Positions 7,816 through 15,038 of a stretch of 33,156 bases of DNA are shown here, in pieces. Under the pieces are notes generated by a model, which saw nothing but the letters and a program-made list of their open reading frames with translations, did no database searches and was not told the DNA's origin. A program made the position numbers and the translations under genes. Source of the stretch: Acetobacteraceae bacterium. Its GTDB lineage: Bacteria; Pseudomonadota; Alphaproteobacteria; Acetobacterales; Acetobacteraceae. Position 1 is the stretch's first letter. Each line of letters opens with the position of its first letter. Location: contig PLXO01000107.1 in the NCBI GenBank assembly GCA_003151425.1, positions 18,819 through 51,974 on the forward strand. The letters run 5' to 3'.

Positions 7816-8946
7816 TCAGCCGAGCACGTGGTCGAGCACCCAGTTGTTGAATACGTGCACCAGCGGCTCCTCGATCCCAAGGCGCCCTTTGATGCGCAGT
7901 CGCGGTGCCAGGCCGACATTCTGAAGTTCGGAGATCCAGTTGTCCTCGGGTATCGATTTGTCCCATCGAGCATAATACAGGCCGACGTGTTTGTCGAAGT
8001 CGGCCCGGGCCGCGGTGGATTTCGGGAAGCACGAGCCGATAACGACGCGCGTACGGTCTGCGGCGATCGGCTGCGAGTCCAGCCACCACATGCAATCCCG
8101 GGTGCAGCCGAACATGGTGCCGGGATAAATCAGTGCGAAAATGGTGCCTTTCGCCGGCGGTCCCTGCAGATCGGCAATCGGCGGAAACGGTGATGTGTTG
8201 CCTTTCAGCACGGCCTCCGTCCCGGCGTGCGCCTCGTGCAGGGCGCACCACGCGCCGCGGCTGTCCATCACGGTGCAGCGCTGGTGCCCCAGCGTGGCTT
8301 TGTGGACGAACGGCGTGTGATAGGCTTCCATCGCGTTCTCGACATACGCCTTCCAGTTGCACCGAAGGTCGTATTCCTTCACCCGCGTGCAGACCATGTT
8401 TCCGAAGTCATAGCTCGCGAAATCACTTGTCAGGTTGCCGAGGTATTCCAGCAGGGGCGGCGCCCCGTCATCGAGATTGATCCAGATGAAGCCACCCCAT
8501 CCCTCGCAACGAATCTCCTTCAGCCCGTAGTCTTCCAGCCGAAAGCCGGGCACCTGATTCATCCCCGGCGCCTTCTTGAGATGGCCATCGAGGTCGAACG
8601 ACCATGCGTGGTAGGGGCACAGGAAGCGCTTGGCATTGCCGGTGCCGGACACCAGCCGTGTGCCGCGATGCCGACAGGAGTTCACGAAGCAGCGGATTTC
8701 CAAGTTCTTGCCTCGCACGATCACCAGCGGCGTGCCGGCGACAGTGGCAGTCATGTAGTCGCCAGCTTGCGGTATCTGATCACCGCGGCCGCAGAAAATC
8801 CACTGCGTCAAAAAGATCGTTTCCATTTCAGCGTCGAAAAAGCTTGGCGAGGTGTAGCAGACATGCGGCAGCGGTTCGGCCTCAAGATGTGGCCGGCGGA
8901 CACCTTGGTAGATTGCGGGATCAAAGATATCAATCGGCTGATACAC
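7816..8946 (-). CDS. Rieske non-haem iron oxygenase alpha subunit (first gene of operon)
   Basis: A 376-residue Rieske oxygenase. Rieske ligands are C91, H93 (CRHRG), C110 and H113 (CPYHAW). The catalytic iron ligands are H210 and H215 in NAMEAYHTPFVH, with D335 in EDNWISE as probable third ligand. E207 occupies the bridging position, as in the second Rieske protein of this operon. It is an alpha-only (homotrimer-type) enzyme with no beta subunit next to it. The start is GTG 8946 with a near-perfect AGGAGGT six bases upstream, the strongest ribosome site in the operon, consistent with the leader gene. It sits directly before a glutamine-synthetase-family ligase, an arrangement reminiscent of aniline dioxygenase clusters, where ligase and Rieske oxygenase act on the same amine. 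Substrate and electron donor are unknown. Confidence 0.88.
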   Translation of the reverse strand: MYQPIDIFDPAIYQGVRRPHLEAEPLPHVCYTSPSFFDAEMETIFLTQWIFCGRGDQIPQAGDYMTATVAGTPLVIVRGKNLEIRCFVNSCRHRGTRLVSGTGNAKRFLCPYHAWSFDLDGHLKKAPGMNQVPGFRLEDYGLKEIRCEGWGGFIWINLDDGAPPLLEYLGNLTSDFASYDFGNMVCTRVKEYDLRCNWKAYVENAMEAYHTPFVHKATLGHQRCTVMDSRGAWCALHEAHAGTEAVLKGNTSPFPPIADLQGPPAKGTIFALIYPGTMFGCTRDCMWWLDSQPIAADRTRVVIGSCFPKSTAARADFDKHVGLYYARWDKSIPEDNWISELQNVGLAPRLRIKGRLGIEEPLVHVFNNWVLDHVLG

Positions 8947-9288
8947 GGCGTACCTCCTGCTGCCAGATTGGTGGTATCGTCGGACATTGTTGTCGCTGGT
9001 CAGCCCGTCGGCTCTCGGCAGGCGTGGTTGGTGACGTCGGCGAATGCATGGTCATTGCCCCTCTCTCGTCCAGCACGGCGAAGCATCCTCATTGATCATG
9101 CAATTAAACCGACCCGTACCGGCGAAGGCAAGCCGTGCAGCTCATCACAGCCGCGCAGCTCACCACAGCCGCGCAGCTCATCACGGCTTGCCGACACGGA
9201 TGCCGAAAACACCGCGGCGGGATTGCGCAGGGGCGGTGGAGGACGATACGATTCGCCAGTTCGCCCCTCTGCTCGCAAGGATGCCGCC
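8947..9288. promoter_or_regulatory. divergent intergenic region of the Rieske operon and creatininase-family gene
   Basis: These 342 bases separate two divergent start codons and must hold both promoters. No convincing -35/-10 pair could be assigned. Its most marked content is the repeat block at 9127-9192, listed separately. Immediately before 8946 (minus) is AGGAGGT, and before 9289 (plus) is AAGGA. No regulator gene is adjacent on either side. Confidence 0.5.
9127..9192. repeat. three 18-bp tandem repeats flanked by an 11-bp inverted repeat
   Basis: Three direct repeats, 9135-9152, 9153-9170 and 9171-9188, share the core GCAGCTCAYCACAGCC with one or two differences each. The outermost bases form a perfect 11-bp inverted repeat: GGCAAGCCGTG at 9127-9137 and CACGGCTTGCC at 9182-9192. 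Lying between divergent genes, it could be an operator array or a hairpin in the creatininase leader, or a simple minisatellite. Confidence 0.8.
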
Positions 9289-10047
9289 ATGGATGGCTCG
9301 CCGCTGCGTTGGGACATGCTGACCAGTCCGGAAATTCAGACATTGGTGCAGCAAGGGATGGACCTTGCCATCCTGCCGGTCGGTGCGACGGAGCAGCACG
9401 GACCGCATCTTGCAACCGGATGCGATACGCTCTCGCCGGAGCAGGTCGCCTTGCTGGTATCGCAGCACACGGGCGTCCCGGTTCTGCCGGCGATCCCTTA
9501 CGGTATCTCCCTCGGTCATACCGACCGGTGGCCGGGCACGATTTCATTGCAGCCGCAGACCTTGATCCAACTGGTACTGGAAGTGGGCCGCTGGACCGTC
9601 GCCTCCGGCTTCACCAAGTTGATCATGCTCAACGGCAACGGACCCAATGCACCCGCGCTTGAATGCGCGCGCATCCAACTGCGTCATGAGCTGCCTCGGG
9701 CACGCTTCCGCGTACTCTCGCTGTTCGATCTTTCGCCGCGCATCAAGGCACATTATTTCTCCGACGCTTCAGACATCCATGCCAATTGCGGGGAGACCGA
9801 ACTGCTGATGGCGCTGCTTCCAGCGGCCGTGCGGCCCGACAAGGTGGTAGACGAGGACGACATCGCGGCCAACAAGGTGTTTTCCTATGACATGCCAGCC
9901 ACCACGCGCAGCGGCGTGGTCGGTCGCGCGCGGCAGGCCTCGGTTGCGGGTGGGAGACGACTCGCAGATATGCTGGTGGAAGATTTCAGCGCCATCGTGC
10001 GGGCCGCGCTGATCGAACCATGGCCGGAACTCGCCGAACCACGCTAA
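9289..10047 (+). CDS. creatininase/creatinine amidohydrolase family protein
   Basis: A 252-residue metal-dependent amidohydrolase of the creatininase family. The N-terminal motif VGATEQHGPHLATGCD supplies the expected metal ligands E35, H37 and D46, and a later HANCGETE block supplies E169. The central motif, normally NGHGGN, reads NGNGPN (115-120), so the His that usually binds metal is Asn117. The ATG at 9289 has AAGGA eight bases upstream; the open frame extends far upstream but without a better start. The gene is divergent from the Rieske operon and may share its control. Family members open creatinine, mycofactocin precursors and various cyclic amides or formamides. The ligand change makes it unsafe to call this a creatininase proper. 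Confidence 0.82.
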   Translation: MDGSPLRWDMLTSPEIQTLVQQGMDLAILPVGATEQHGPHLATGCDTLSPEQVALLVSQHTGVPVLPAIPYGISLGHTDRWPGTISLQPQTLIQLVLEVGRWTVASGFTKLIMLNGNGPNAPALECARIQLRHELPRARFRVLSLFDLSPRIKAHYFSDASDIHANCGETELLMALLPAAVRPDKVVDEDDIAANKVFSYDMPATTRSGVVGRARQASVAGGRRLADMLVEDFSAIVRAALIEPWPELAEPR

Positions 10048-10074
10048 GCCGGCGCTGCCGGGCGTCGCCATCGC

Positions 10075-12369
10075 TCACCAGACGACGCGCGCACTGGCGG
10101 GATGCCCTGCGACGCGGACGAACAGGAACGTCCCGTCGTGCCACCAGGCTGATGCAGTCACCGTCGCCGCATCGGCATCCTCAATGCGCACCTCGCGCGG
10201 AGGAAGCGGTGCGTAGATCTGGAACAGGTAGGAACGGTCCGCCGGACTGATCGATGCATCACCCTGCGGCGGCGACACACGGCACACGCAGCCCGCCGCG
10301 TCCGCGGTACAGGTGAATTCGGTCACGGCATAAGCGCCATCGAGATACGCGTTGGTCTCCCCGTCATCGTCGTACAGGCTGAACGACCCATGCCCCTGCG
10401 GATACACCAGCAGCGTCAGCTCGTCCGCCACAAGCTCGCCGTCGTACTGCATGACCGGGCCGAGCGGCAGCAACGCGCCGGCACGCACGAACAGCGGCAA
10501 GGTGTCCAGCGCCGCCGCCACCGTAACGCCGCCGGGCCCGCGATAGGCCTGATGGGTCCAGAAATCATGCCACACGCCGTCGGGCAGATAGACCGTCCAG
10601 TGCGTTGCCCCCCGGCGCGTGACCGGCGCGACCAGAAGATCGTCGCCCCACAGATATTCCGTGGCGAGGTCCCATACGTTCGGATCTTTGGGAAAATTCA
10701 ATACCAGCGGGCGCATCGTCGGCAGGCCGCTGCTGTGGGCCTGCCATGCCAGGCTGTAAGTGTAGGGCATCAATCGCGAACGCAGTTCCAGATAGCGGCG
10801 GCAAATCGTCTCGACCTTGTCGCCGTACGACCAGGGCAGATGCTGTCGCCAGACGAAGCCGTGACCGCGAAAGATCGAACAGAAGGCGCTGAACTGGAAC
10901 CAGCGGACGAACAGTTCGCCGTCGTCAGCGGCAACGCGATAGAAGCCGCCGGTATCGGTGCCCCAGTGCGGCACACCGGACATGCCGACGTTCAGCCCAG
11001 TGCGGATCTGTAACTCCAGGCTGGCGAAAGTCGCATTGATGTCGCCCGACCACGGTGCGGCGCCGAACCGTTGCATTCCCGGGCCACCGGAGCGGCACAG
11101 CAGGAACGGCCGCGTGTCAGGGCGGTCCGCCGCCTCACCCTCAGCGAACGCCTGCTGACGCAGCAAATCGTACCGGTTGTGCAGGAGGCTGCCCGGTCCT
11201 TGGTGCAGCATCGCCGTGGCAGGCGGCCCCTCGCCACCGTCCAGCCACCAGCCGGCAACCCCGAGATCGAGCAGATACCGATGCGCCCGCCACCACCAAG
11301 CGCGCACCTCCGGGTGGGAAAAATCCAGCAGCCGCTGGCCTTCCTTGTAGTTGACCGCTCCATGGTTGACCGCCCCGGCATGCGCCGACGCCAGTCGCGG
11401 ATAGGCGACGTCGAGCAGGTAGCCTTTCGTTTCGGCCTCGGCGAACAGCGGTGAACCCGTGTGCAGCACCGGGTATTCGTGGGTGACAACACGAAAATGC
11501 CGATCCCGGAATCCGGCCAGGATGTCGTCCGGCCGTTCGAACAAATGCGGCTCGAACTGCAAGTGTCCGACGCCCCGGTTCCAGCCCCGCGCATCGCCGT
11601 AGGTGGACAGGAAAATCAGCGCGTCACACGGCAGCCGCCTAGTGCGGAACTGCTCGGCGAGGTCGCGGACCTCGTCGGCATCGTTGAAATGCCGCGACGA
11701 CTGCATGTAGCCCAGCGACCAGCGCGGCGGCATGGTGGCACGTCCCAGCAGTGTCGCCACCTCGCCGAGCACCTCGCGCAGTCCGGTGCCCCCGATGAAG
11801 TAGAGATCGAGCGGCCCCGCCTCGCTGCGGTATTCGATCCAGGCGCCGTCGGCGGCATCGCCCGGCTCCACTGTTGCGGCGGCGGACGAGTCGAAAAACA
11901 CGCCGTAACCGACATGCGAGAGCAGCAGCGGGATGGCGATGTCGGCGCCCTGGCCGCGATTGACCTGGAAATTCCACAGGCGACGGACCGAACCCAGACG
12001 GTCGAACTGCGGCCCGCCCTCGCCCAGCCCGTAGAAATGCTGCTCGCCGACGATCTGCAGTCGCACCAGCAACCGGGGCAGCAACCGCGTCTGGTCGATC
12101 GCCAGCCGCAAGCGGGTGATTCCGTTGCAGTCGCCGATTGCTACGTCGTCTTGCGTCATCGACAGCGTCAGCTCGCCGGTATCGACGTGCGTCGGCGGGC
12201 CCGGGTGGGACGCGTACACCACAGTCGGCCAGGCCCGCGCCGGCAGGTATGACGAAACACCGGGCGTCTCTGAACCCAGGCGGACACGCACGATCCGTGG
12301 TGTGCAGATCGTTACGCTTACAGGAAACGGCGCCGACGGAATTTGCAGGGTTGCCTCGACGTCGTTCAC
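10075..12369 (-). CDS. glycoside hydrolase family 31 (alpha-glucosidase/alpha-xylosidase-like)
   Basis: A 764-residue GH31 enzyme with an N-terminal galactose-mutarotase-like beta domain (about 1-190), a catalytic TIM barrel (about 210-560) and C-terminal beta domains. The nucleophile is D377 in GWWLDGGEG and the acid/base is D443 in WSGDINATF; the GTDTGGF segment is also typical. There is no signal peptide, so it should act in the cytoplasm on an imported oligosaccharide or glycoside. The start is GTG 12369, overlapping the stop of the upstream SDR gene as GTGA, so the two are translationally coupled. The linkage specificity (alpha-glucoside, alpha-xyloside, sulfoquinovoside or other) cannot be settled here. 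It is convergent with the creatininase-family gene, 27 bases away. Confidence 0.88.
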   Translation of the reverse strand: MNDVEATLQIPSAPFPVSVTICTPRIVRVRLGSETPGVSSYLPARAWPTVVYASHPGPPTHVDTGELTLSMTQDDVAIGDCNGITRLRLAIDQTRLLPRLLVRLQIVGEQHFYGLGEGGPQFDRLGSVRRLWNFQVNRGQGADIAIPLLLSHVGYGVFFDSSAAATVEPGDAADGAWIEYRSEAGPLDLYFIGGTGLREVLGEVATLLGRATMPPRWSLGYMQSSRHFNDADEVRDLAEQFRTRRLPCDALIFLSTYGDARGWNRGVGHLQFEPHLFERPDDILAGFRDRHFRVVTHEYPVLHTGSPLFAEAETKGYLLDVAYPRLASAHAGAVNHGAVNYKEGQRLLDFSHPEVRAWWWRAHRYLLDLGVAGWWLDGGEGPPATAMLHQGPGSLLHNRYDLLRQQAFAEGEAADRPDTRPFLLCRSGGPGMQRFGAAPWSGDINATFASLELQIRTGLNVGMSGVPHWGTDTGGFYRVAADDGELFVRWFQFSAFCSIFRGHGFVWRQHLPWSYGDKVETICRRYLELRSRLMPYTYSLAWQAHSSGLPTMRPLVLNFPKDPNVWDLATEYLWGDDLLVAPVTRRGATHWTVYLPDGVWHDFWTHQAYRGPGGVTVAAALDTLPLFVRAGALLPLGPVMQYDGELVADELTLLVYPQGHGSFSLYDDDGETNAYLDGAYAVTEFTCTADAAGCVCRVSPPQGDASISPADRSYLFQIYAPLPPREVRIEDADAATVTASAWWHDGTFLFVRVAGHPASARVVW

Positions 12370-13181
12370 CAGCGCTGATCCTGGATGAAACCCTCGGCGG
12401 CTTCGATCAGCCGTCGCGCGCGAAGTGCCGATGCGGTCTGCCCGCGCATCGCATCGCTCCCCTCGGGCGCGAAGTGGTCGATCGGTTCATAACCGATGGC
12501 ATTGCGCGTCGCGTCCAGGTCCCAGCGCATTCCGTCATTGCGCGACATCAGGTTCAACACGGCAAAGCGCAAATCGGCTGGTGCCAACACGGCTTTCTCG
12601 AAGCCCTGGCACAAATCGCGGTCGGACAGCCACATTTGCTGACCCCACAGCCCCCAGCCCATAGGGGCGCCTGGCTGGTTGTCGCCGCGTTGGCAGTAGC
12701 CGATGCGGAAGCAGATGACGGACAGGCCCCAACGGTCGCTGTACGAGCGACCGAGCCGCTCGCCGACGAGCTTGGAGACGCCATATGGGTTCACCGGATA
12801 TGGCTCGACATCGGTGGTCAGTGGCCAGTCCTCGAAGCGATGCCCGGCGACCACCCAGTTGGAGCTGGCGAACACCATGCGCCGCGCGCCCTGGCGCACC
12901 GCGGCCTCGTACACGTTCAAGGTCAAGTCGAGATTCAGACGCTGTGCCGATGCCCAGTCGGTCTTCGGGCTCGGGTTGGCAGCGAGATGGATGACCGCGT
13001 CCGCATCGCGAAACTCGGCCACCCACGCGTCGTCCCATTCCGCGAGATCAGCGACACGGATCGCCGTGTCCGACCCATGCTTCGCGTCCAGCAGACGCAG
13101 GTCCCAGCCGAGATTTTCGAAGTGTCGGCGCAGCTTGGTGCCGATATTGCCGGCAGCGCCGGTGATGACGATTTTGGTCAC
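12366..13181 (-). CDS. NAD-dependent epimerase/dehydratase family SDR, uronate-dehydrogenase-like
   Basis: A 271-residue short extended SDR. The NAD motif TGAAGNIG is at 7-14, the catalytic Ser lies in FASSNWV (about 104-110), and Y133/K137 form the YxxxK motif in NPYGVSK. Length, the SSN motif and the late FRIGYC segment resemble bacterial uronate dehydrogenase (Udh), which oxidises glucuronate or galacturonate to the lactone. GTG 13181 is selected because GGGAGGA lies nine bases upstream and the glycine motif begins seven residues later; the frame extends to 13235 without a better start. Its stop overlaps the GH31 start. Together they suggest release of a sugar or sugar acid and its oxidation. 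The first 40 codons of an enolase-superfamily gene, a common sugar-acid dehydratase family, remain just upstream. Confidence 0.82.
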   Translation of the reverse strand: MTKIVITGAAGNIGTKLRRHFENLGWDLRLLDAKHGSDTAIRVADLAEWDDAWVAEFRDADAVIHLAANPSPKTDWASAQRLNLDLTLNVYEAAVRQGARRMVFASSNWVVAGHRFEDWPLTTDVEPYPVNPYGVSKLVGERLGRSYSDRWGLSVICFRIGYCQRGDNQPGAPMGWGLWGQQMWLSDRDLCQGFEKAVLAPADLRFAVLNLMSRNDGMRWDLDATRNAIGYEPIDHFAPEGSDAMRGQTASALRARRLIEAAEGFIQDQRW

Positions 13182-13239
13182 ACGCAGGTTCCTCCCGTCC
13201 GTTATCCAAGCGCGACAAGTCGGGCAGCGAGCCACTTGC

Positions 13240-13359
13240 CTTTATCAGATAGGGTTTGAAGGTTTCCACCTGCGCAAAACCGCTGATCCCCGCATCGGTC
13301 ACGAGGCGCACCACAGGGCTCTTGCCGATGATCGCGCATTTGAGGTCGGTGATCTTCAC
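13240..13359 (-). pseudogene. N-terminal remnant of a mandelate racemase/muconate lactonizing (enolase superfamily) gene
   Basis: Translation from GTG 13359 gives VKITDLKCAIIGKSPVVRLV, then TDAGISGFAQVETFKPYL, the characteristic beginning of enolase-superfamily sugar-acid dehydratases/racemases. Homology stops after about 40 residues and the frame runs into unrelated sequence towards the SDR gene. A ribosome site (GAGG) precedes the GTG, so the original start is intact and the catalytic barrel has been deleted. It shares strand and apparent operon with the SDR and GH31 genes. Confidence 0.75.
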
Positions 13360-13396
13360 ATGGCCCTCGTTCCTGAAGGATCGGACGATCCCGCGT

Positions 13397-13734
13397 GCCG
13401 CGTTCGTCATCAATCCGCCGAGCATCTGGTACTGGATGGTCGACAACGACAAGACGCTGCTCGGCAACTCCGAAATGGCGAGCGTGCCGCGTGGGCCGGG
13501 GTCGAAGGGGCGGGTGGGCAACGCGGTCGGAAGCTGGGTGAGGCTGATCAGCATGGCCGGCAAGCACCAGAACCTTGCGAAGGACTGGCTGCGCTATTTC
13601 TATCAACCCGACCATTCCGCGCGGTGATCGAGAAGGCGGGCGGCCGCTGGGCACCGGCCTATCCGAAGATGTTCGGCACGCTGCCGCTGTTCGTGGCCCA
13701 AGTCCGCGAAGAGCCGAAGAGGTATAATGAAGGG
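13397..13734 (+). pseudogene. C-terminal remnant of an ABC-transporter extracellular solute-binding protein, frameshifted
   Basis: Plus-strand frame 13397-13624 encodes AAFVINPPSIWYWMVDNDK and continues to KDWLRYFYQPDHSAR before a TGA at 13625. The reading continues in the next frame from 13624 as VIEKAGGRWAPAYPKMFGTL to about 13734. Together they resemble the C-terminal lobe of a type 1 sugar-binding protein. One missing base near 13624 explains the break. There is no start codon or N-terminal lobe; the 5' end abuts the enolase-superfamily fragment and the 3' end runs into the ada stop. It is a dead fragment left by a rearrangement. Confidence 0.65.
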
Positions 13735-14838
13735 CTACGCTGCCGCCTTGCCGGCCGCCGCCCGTTCCTTCTCCAGCAGAGCCCGCTTACGCGGCACGCC
13801 CCAGCGGTAGCCGGTCAGGTCGCCATCCTTGCCGATCACCCGATGGCAGGGCACCGCGAGCGACACCGGGTTGACCGCGCAGGACCGTGCCACCGCGCGC
13901 ACCGCACGCGGATCGCCGATCGAGGCCGCGACCTCGCCGTAGGTGCGGGTCTCCCCGGGCGGGATCTGCCGCAATGCGCGCCAGACCCGCTGCTGGAACG
14001 CGGTGCCGCGCAGGTCCAGCGGCAAATCCAGCGCCAGGCGCGGCTCATCCAGGAAGCACAGCACCGAACGCACCGTGTCGGCCAGCGCGGCGTCGTCCGC
14101 CACCACCGCGGCGCGCGGAAAGCGATGCCGCAGATCGCCCAGCAGCGCGGCATCCGGTTCGGCGAAGCCGATGAAGCACACCCCCTTCTCGGTGGCACCC
14201 ACCAGCAGGCGGCCGAATGGGCAGTCCGCGAAGGCGGTGCGGATCACCTCCCCCGCCCCGCCGCGGCGCATTGCCCCCGGGGTCATGCCGAGCAGCGCGC
14301 CGGTCTTCTCATAGACCCGCGATTCGGACCCGTAGCCGGCGTCGATCACAGCGTCCGCTACCCTTGCGCCGGTGCCCAACGCCGCCTGCAGCCGCCGTGC
14401 GCGCACGCCCTCGGCGTAGCTGCGCGGCGTCAGCCCGGTGTGGTTGCGGAACATGCGCAGAAAATGGAAGCGCGAATAGCCGGACCGCGCAGCCAGCGCC
14501 TCGAGCGAGGGGATGGTCTCCTGCGCCTCGATGAAGGCGCAGGCGTCGCGCACCACCGCCTGGGCGATGGCGGCGCGCTCGCCTTTCGGATCGCAGCGCT
14601 TGCAGGCGCGGAACCCGGCGGCCTCGGCTTCCCGATTGTCCGAGAAGAAGCGCACGTTCCGGCGCAACGGGCGGGGGGACGGGCAGCCGGGGCGGCAATA
14701 CACGCCCATGGAGGTGACCGCGTAACGGAAGTCACCGGGCTGCCGGCGGAGGACCTGGTCCCAGAGAAGCTCGTCCGAGACGCGGTCGCTGCTGTGGGAG
14801 CCTGGGGTGTGGATGTCCGGGGTGTTTGTGTCTTGCAT
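13735..14838 (-). CDS. ada: bifunctional transcriptional regulator / O6-methylguanine-DNA methyltransferase Ada
   Basis: A 367-residue Ada protein. The N-terminal zinc domain has C48, C52, C79 and C82 (YCRPGC and ACKRC); C48 accepts methyl groups from phosphotriesters, turning the protein into an activator. An AraC-type helix-turn-helix follows (about 90-185, with SRFHFLRMFRNHTGLTP). The C-terminal methyltransferase domain carries the active-site C331 in PCHRVIG. Length fits E. coli Ada (354). ATG 14838 is chosen; ATG 14874 would add 12 residues and is possible, while the open frame to 15177 has no homology. Neither start has a clear ribosome site. It repairs alkylated DNA and usually activates its own gene; no alkB or alkA is adjacent. 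It is divergent from the unknown gene at 15039. Confidence 0.92.
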   Translation of the reverse strand: MQDTNTPDIHTPGSHSSDRVSDELLWDQVLRRQPGDFRYAVTSMGVYCRPGCPSPRPLRRNVRFFSDNREAEAAGFRACKRCDPKGERAAIAQAVVRDACAFIEAQETIPSLEALAARSGYSRFHFLRMFRNHTGLTPRSYAEGVRARRLQAALGTGARVADAVIDAGYGSESRVYEKTGALLGMTPGAMRRGGAGEVIRTAFADCPFGRLLVGATEKGVCFIGFAEPDAALLGDLRHRFPRAAVVADDAALADTVRSVLCFLDEPRLALDLPLDLRGTAFQQRVWRALRQIPPGETRTYGEVAASIGDPRAVRAVARSCAVNPVSLAVPCHRVIGKDGDLTGYRWGVPRKRALLEKERAAAGKAAA

Positions 14839-15038
14839 GGGCGGAATGTGGGACGGCAGGGAAGTTGGCGCCATCCGCGCGTTGCGTTCACTCGTTGTCA
14901 AGCATCCTTCGGTAGCGGTCGCGCCGCAAGGACGGCACGGAGCTTCGTGCGCGAGAGGCGACCAAGGTTGTCGATTTCGGCCGGGTGGGCCTAGACTTGC
15001 GCCAATCCACACGATGGTTTTCGCCGGAGGGACGCAGG

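Noticed and set aside
9127-9192. Short CRISPR-like repeat array
   Set aside because: The 18-bp units are contiguous without spacers, and no cas genes are present.
9289-10047. Creatinine degradation locus
   Set aside because: No creatinase or sarcosine oxidase set accompanies it, and the NGNGPN change makes true creatininase activity doubtful.
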